Shown here: piece after piece, positions 59,874-64,000 of the stretch | Layout of the letters: every line of letters begins with the position of its first letter | How positions within the stretch are numbered: the stretch's first letter is position 1 | Assembly: GCA_963788115.1 (NCBI GenBank) | Contig: CAWBFD010000002.1 | Coordinates: 682,001 to 746,000 of the forward strand | Direction: 5' to 3' | Source of the DNA: CAWBFD01 sp963788115 | GTDB lineage: Bacteria > Actinomycetota > Thermoleophilia > Solirubrobacterales > 70-9 | Length of the DNA stretch: 64,000 nucleotides | Program-made: the position numbers and the translations under genes | Notes under the pieces: generated by a model | What the model was told of the DNA's origin: nothing | What the model saw: only the letters and a program-made list of their open reading frames with translations | The model's database searches: none

Positions 59874-62800
59874 TCAGCCCGAGGGGCAGGCCGAGACGTA
59901 GTCGTGCTCGGGGACGAGCTCAGCCCACTGCTCGGGGGTGAGGCCGCCGCCGGCGAGCGTGCACGCCCGTTGCAGCCAGAGGTCGGGATCGACCTCCCAG
60001 CGGATACCGCGCCCGAGGTTTGAAGCCCTGCCCTCCCCCGGGTCGTCGGGGTCGGATAGCACGAACAGGTGGGCGCCGTCCGGGGTGAATCGCGCCGTCA
60101 CCGAGATTTCGCCCTCGTCGGTCGCCGCGGGGTCGGGCAGGATGGGCCCGATCGGCTCCTGCGAGGCGACGTCCCAGAGCGCCACCGAGTGGTCCGAGTG
60201 CGACGTCGCAAGTGTGTGCCCGTCCGGGGAGAACTCCACTGCGAGAGTGGACGCGTTCCGGCCAGCGAGCGGACGTCCCACCGGCAGCCAGCCGTCGGTC
60301 GCCCAGAGGAGCGCGCCGCCGTCGACCCTGCCACCCGCGAGCAGGCCGCCGTCGGGGGAGAAAGCAACCGATTGGAGCTCGCCGTCGGGGGAAAGCCTGG
60401 CGACCCGCTCGCCGCTTCCCACGTCGAGTATCTCGACTCCGTTGGGACCTTGGTCGGAGAAAGCACCGAACGGAATCGCCAGCAGCGAGCCGTCCGGGCT
60501 GAACGCCAGCCCGTACACGGAGGGAGGCAGGCGCAGCGGCGGTCGAAGCAGCTCGCGCCGGCCGACGTCCCAGATCCGCACCGCGCCCCCCACCTCCGCC
60601 GCGGCGAGCAGATCGCCCTGGCCGAAGGCGAGCGCCTGGACGGTTCGCGGGTTGCCCGTCCGAGGGCCCCGGGGAGCGCGAAGGAGCGCGCCGACCTGCT
60701 CGTTCGACTCGACGTCCCAGACCCCGACGCCGCCACCCTCTCCCGCGACCGCCAGCCGACGCCCATCCGCTGAGTAATCGATCGCCAGCGCCGACCTGCC
60801 GGGGAAGGCCTCGAAGCTCGCCGTCCTGCGCAGGGTCTCGGCGTCGATCAGCTCCACCCGGCCGTCGAGCCTCGCGACGGCCAGGGCGCGTCCGTCGGGG
60901 CTGAGCGCGAACGCAGGCGGATAATCGTGCCCGGGCTCCCAGCCGCCCAATCCCCTCGGGAACGGGCGCCCGAGCCGGCGGTCCCCGGCCACGTCCCAGA
61001 CGATCACGCGGCCGTCGTTGCCGGCCGTGTACAGGGTGCGTCCGTCAGGGCTGAAGGCGTGCACGTCGGCGAAGCCCGCGTGGCCCTCGAGGGTTTCGAT
61101 CGGGACCCCCTCCTCGACGTCCCACAGGATCACGCTCCCATCGTCCTCGGCGGTCGAGAGGGTACGCCCGTCGGGGCTGAAGGCTATGGGCTCGGGCGCC
61201 CTGGCCCGACAGCGTCCGCACCCTTCCGGAGGCGAGGTCGAGCAGGCGAAGGTCCCCGTCGGCGGCCTGGATCGCAGCGGTGCGCCCGTCGGGGCTGAGG
61301 GCGGCCGCCGCGCCGACGGGGTAGCGGCGGATGACGCGAAGCGTTTCCGCGTCGATCGCCTTGACGCCCCGGTCGGTGGAGACCAGGAGGCGCCCGTCCG
61401 GGGTCATGAGCGGCAGCGATCGGTGTAGGGGCAACGCGTACGGGCTTTCCGAGCGGCGTGCCCCGGCGGGCGTCGTACCGACGCAGGAAGAAGGAGCCAC
61501 CGCGGGAGTAGGGGACGAACAAGCTTCGTCCGTCCGGAGCGTAGATGACGATGCCGAAGTTCGCGAACCCGCGGCCGGCGGCAAGCGAGGTCGAGCTGCG
61601 CACCCGCCCAGTAGCCGCGTCGAGAATCTCCAGCGTTCGGTTTGCCGAGGAGTCCTCCGCGACGGCGAGCGAGTCGCCCTGCGGATCGAAGGCGATCTGG
61701 TAGGCGGTTCCGGGCGCCTGATGATCGCCGACTACCTCGTAGGTCTCGGTGTCGAACAGGGTCACGGTACCGTCTCCGTCGCTGACCGCGAGGGTTTTCC
61801 CGTCGGGGCTCAGTGCGAGCGCGAGGAGCGCCTCCTCGCCGTCGGTGCGGAGGACGCCGATCGCCTCGGGGCTGCGAAGCAGCGTCGATAGGAGGCTGGA
61901 GCGGGTCGCGACCGAGTCGTCGAGGGCGATGCCGGCGCTCGCGAGCCGCAGCGCTTGATCGAGGCGCTCCTCGGTGAGGGCCTGGGCGCCGAGGCGCTCG
62001 GCGTCGGCGACGGTGGCGGCATCGAGCGCGCCCTGGCGCTCCGACAGTGCGATCACCCCGGCGACGACGGCGGCGGCGAGCAACACGCCGACCCCGGCGA
62101 GCAGCGTACGCAGGCGGCGGTTGGTCCGACGCTGGCGCTCGGCCTCGCGCTCGCTCGCGGCGCGGCTCTCGTCGAGGAAGCCGCGCTCCAGCTCGTTGAG
62201 CTGTTGATCGTTGGTCGCTGCCCAATCGAGCGCCGAGGCGAGCCTTGCGCCGCGGTAGAGCTCGGCGGGATCGCGCCCCGAGCCCTCCCACTCCGAGGCG
62301 GCATGGATCAGGTGCTGGTGAAGCCGGCGGCCCTCGGCGTCGTCGGCGAGCCAGGCGCGCAACCGCGGCCACTCGCGAAGCAGCGCCTCGTGGGCGACCT
62401 CGACCGTGCCCTCGTCCACGGTCACGAGCCGGCTCTCGGTCAGGACCGCGAGCGCGGCGGCCGCCTCCTCGTCGCGCTCGACCTCGAGCTCGGAGAGCGG
62501 GACCCGCCTTCTGCACCGGCGCCGGCTCCTCGGCGTCGACGAGGCGCAGCAGGATCGCCCGGGCGCGCTCGCGCTGGCGCTCGCTCAGGCGCCGGTAGGC
62601 GCGCTCGGCGAGGCGCGCGACCGCCCCGTTGACGCCGCCGCTCGCCGCGTAGCTCGCCTCGCGCAGGGTGCGACCGCTGCGCTCCTCCCACAGCTCCACC
62701 AGGGTGGTCGAGAGCAGTGGCAGCCCGCCGGGCTCCTCGGCGACGTCGCCGACGAGCGTCGAAATCAGCTGCGGCTCGACCCGCAGCCCTGCCCGCTTCG

Positions 62801-64000
62801 CGGGGAGCTCGATCGCGCGGCGCAGCTCGTCGCGTCGCATCCGCCCGACGAACATCGTGTTGGCGCTCATCTGCTCGGAAAGCCCTGGGTACTCGGCGCA
62901 GCGGCCGGAATAGTCACCCCGAATACCAAGTACCACTACCACCCGCCGATTCGCGTCTTCGGGGAGGGCCGCGAGCGCGTCGGCGAAGTCGGCGCGCTCT
63001 GCCTCGTCGCGGCAGGCGGTGAAGATCTCCTCGAGCTGATCGACGACGAGGACCAACCGCTCGTCCGGTCCGAGCGAGTCCAGCGATGTGGCGAGCGGGT
63101 CGTCGCCGTCCGGTTCGGCCTCGCCTGAGGCGACGCGGGCAAGGGCGCGCCCCAGCTCCGCGAGCGGGTGCTCGCCCGGCCTCATCACCACCTGGCGCCA
63201 GCGCTCCGAGCCCGGAAGCACCCCGTCGGCCAGCGCTGGCAGAAGGCCGGCACGGAGCACCGAGGACTTGCCGCTCCCTGACGACCCCACCACCGCGATC
63301 AGGGTGGAGCCGACCAGGCGCGCTACGAGGTCGGCGACGAGCCGCTCGCGGCCGAAGAAGTACTCGGCGTGGGCTGCATCGAACGAAGCGAGCCCGCGGA
63401 ATGGGCATACCTCGGGTTCCGAGGGATCCGGCGGCTCAGCCACCACGTAGAGGCTGGTTCGCTCGCGGGCGACCTGCAGTTCCTCGACGCTTCCCGCCAC
63501 CTCGGTTTCGGCCGCCCGCAGGCCGCCGCGCTCGGTGGCCGTTCTTACCGCGGTCGCCTCGAGCCGCTGCGCGGCCTGCGCCTGCGCCCAGCCACTCGCC
63601 GCCCAGTGCACCCGCAGCGGCACCCCCTCGCTCTCGGCCATCAGCGTCTCGAGCGGCATCGCCACCCCCTCGACCGGCGCGTAGAGCTCGGCGATCTCGG
63701 CGGCGGCCTCGACCCGCAGCGGGCGGAGGAGAAGCCTCTGGGCCGCGTCTGCGAACGCCGGCGGGCCCTCGTCGTCTCGGTGCAGCACGAGCACGAGAAC
63801 GGGCGATTCGCGGGGTTTGGCCGCGAGCGCGGCCGCGGCCTCGAGCACGGCGGGCGAGGCGTCGTCGGCGTCGTCGAACACGAGCAGGGTCGGGAGCTCG
63901 CTGTCCTTGGCGCCACGCATCGCGTCGAGCGCGGCGTCGGGGGCGCCCGAGCCAGCGGCGTAGAGCACCGTCGCCTCGGGTTTGACCGCGGCGGCGAGCG
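59874..64000 (-). pseudogene. nSTAND1-WD40 signalling protein, three apparent frameshifts, 5' end beyond window
   Basis: Large protein, over 1300 residues visible; it reads in four consecutive frames. Frame one (64000 to about 62500) contains CPFRGLASFDAAHAEYFFGR, Walker A VVGSSGSGKSSVLRAG and Walker B RLVLVVDQLEEIF, an nSTAND1 NTPase. Frame two (to about 61420) has the helical STAND region, a membrane helix (LLAGVGVLLAAAVVAGVIAL) and the first WD40 blades. Frames three and four hold further blades ending at 59874. Each shift fits one extra base, at about 62500, 61420 and 61190. Such proteins sense signals and often activate transcription or enzymes; the input domain lies outside the window. 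Confidence 0.85.

Overview
The window is a high-GC bacterial chromosome segment with overlapping operons, frequent GTG/TTG starts and no plasmid, phage, IS or CRISPR features. Gene content (an F420-type luciferase-like oxidoreductase, nSTAND1-WD40 and SigX5-type sigma proteins, an actinobacterial secA-prfB-ftsEX-smpB-ssrA neighbourhood, a cell-wall-binding repeat 2 protein, a c-di-AMP riboswitch) points to Actinomycetota. The Thermoleophilia (Solirubrobacterales/Gaiellales) are my best guess, by inference only.

Layout. 1-4.4 kb: a two-component system divergent from a lipoprotein, an ECF sigma factor and a cyclodeaminase-family protein. 4.4-13.9 kb: tmRNA, an M50 protease, a disulfide reductase, a PQQ-type sugar dehydrogenase, then the compact reverse operon ftsE-ftsX-S41 protease-rnr-smpB. 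The window thus holds the whole trans-translation set (ssrA, smpB, RNase R). 13.9-20 kb: a split transketolase, a glyoxalase-fold gene, nadA, mutM and nadC. 20-29.7 kb: a FIST sensor, prfB with its programmed +1 frameshift, tag, secA, an acyl-CoA synthetase, hpf and comF. 29.7-33.3 kb: lysA-hom-thrC (aspartate-family amino acids). 33-43.4 kb: envelope genes, with two low-complexity secreted proteins, an EnvC-like M23 hydrolase behind a c-di-AMP riboswitch, a CDF metal exporter and a cell-wall-binding protein. 43.4-49 kb: a LLM oxidoreductase, thiolase, hydroxyacyl-CoA dehydrogenase and CNNM/CorC protein. 49-56 kb: a three-gene overlapping operon (arginine/lysine decarboxylase, amidinotransferase-fold deiminase, M20 carbamoylase-like hydrolase), then an amino-acid permease and an enolase-superfamily protein. 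56-64 kb: ferritin, CsoR with its operator, a SigX5-type sigma factor, a tRNA remnant, a DUF4234-SHOCT protein, a secreted cupin, and the C-terminal part of an nSTAND-WD40 protein that runs off the window.

Sequence quality matters here. At least eight apparent single-base indels break otherwise well-conserved reading frames: VOC at about 16458, thrC at about 30350, the proline-rich protein at about 39450, a small protein at about 41511, DUF4234 at about 58690, and the STAND gene three times. Most look like one extra G/C base. Because thrC is a housekeeping gene, sequencing or assembly error is more likely than decay. These loci are typed as pseudogene for bookkeeping only.

No obvious defence or mobile system is present. 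The most interesting candidates are the decarboxylase-deiminase-M20 operon as a possible non-canonical arginine-to-putrescine route, the tmRNA with an unusual T-loop, and several small regulatory structures (c-di-AMP riboswitch, a start-codon-covering hairpin, a coupled leader ORF, paired direct repeats at the two-component promoter).
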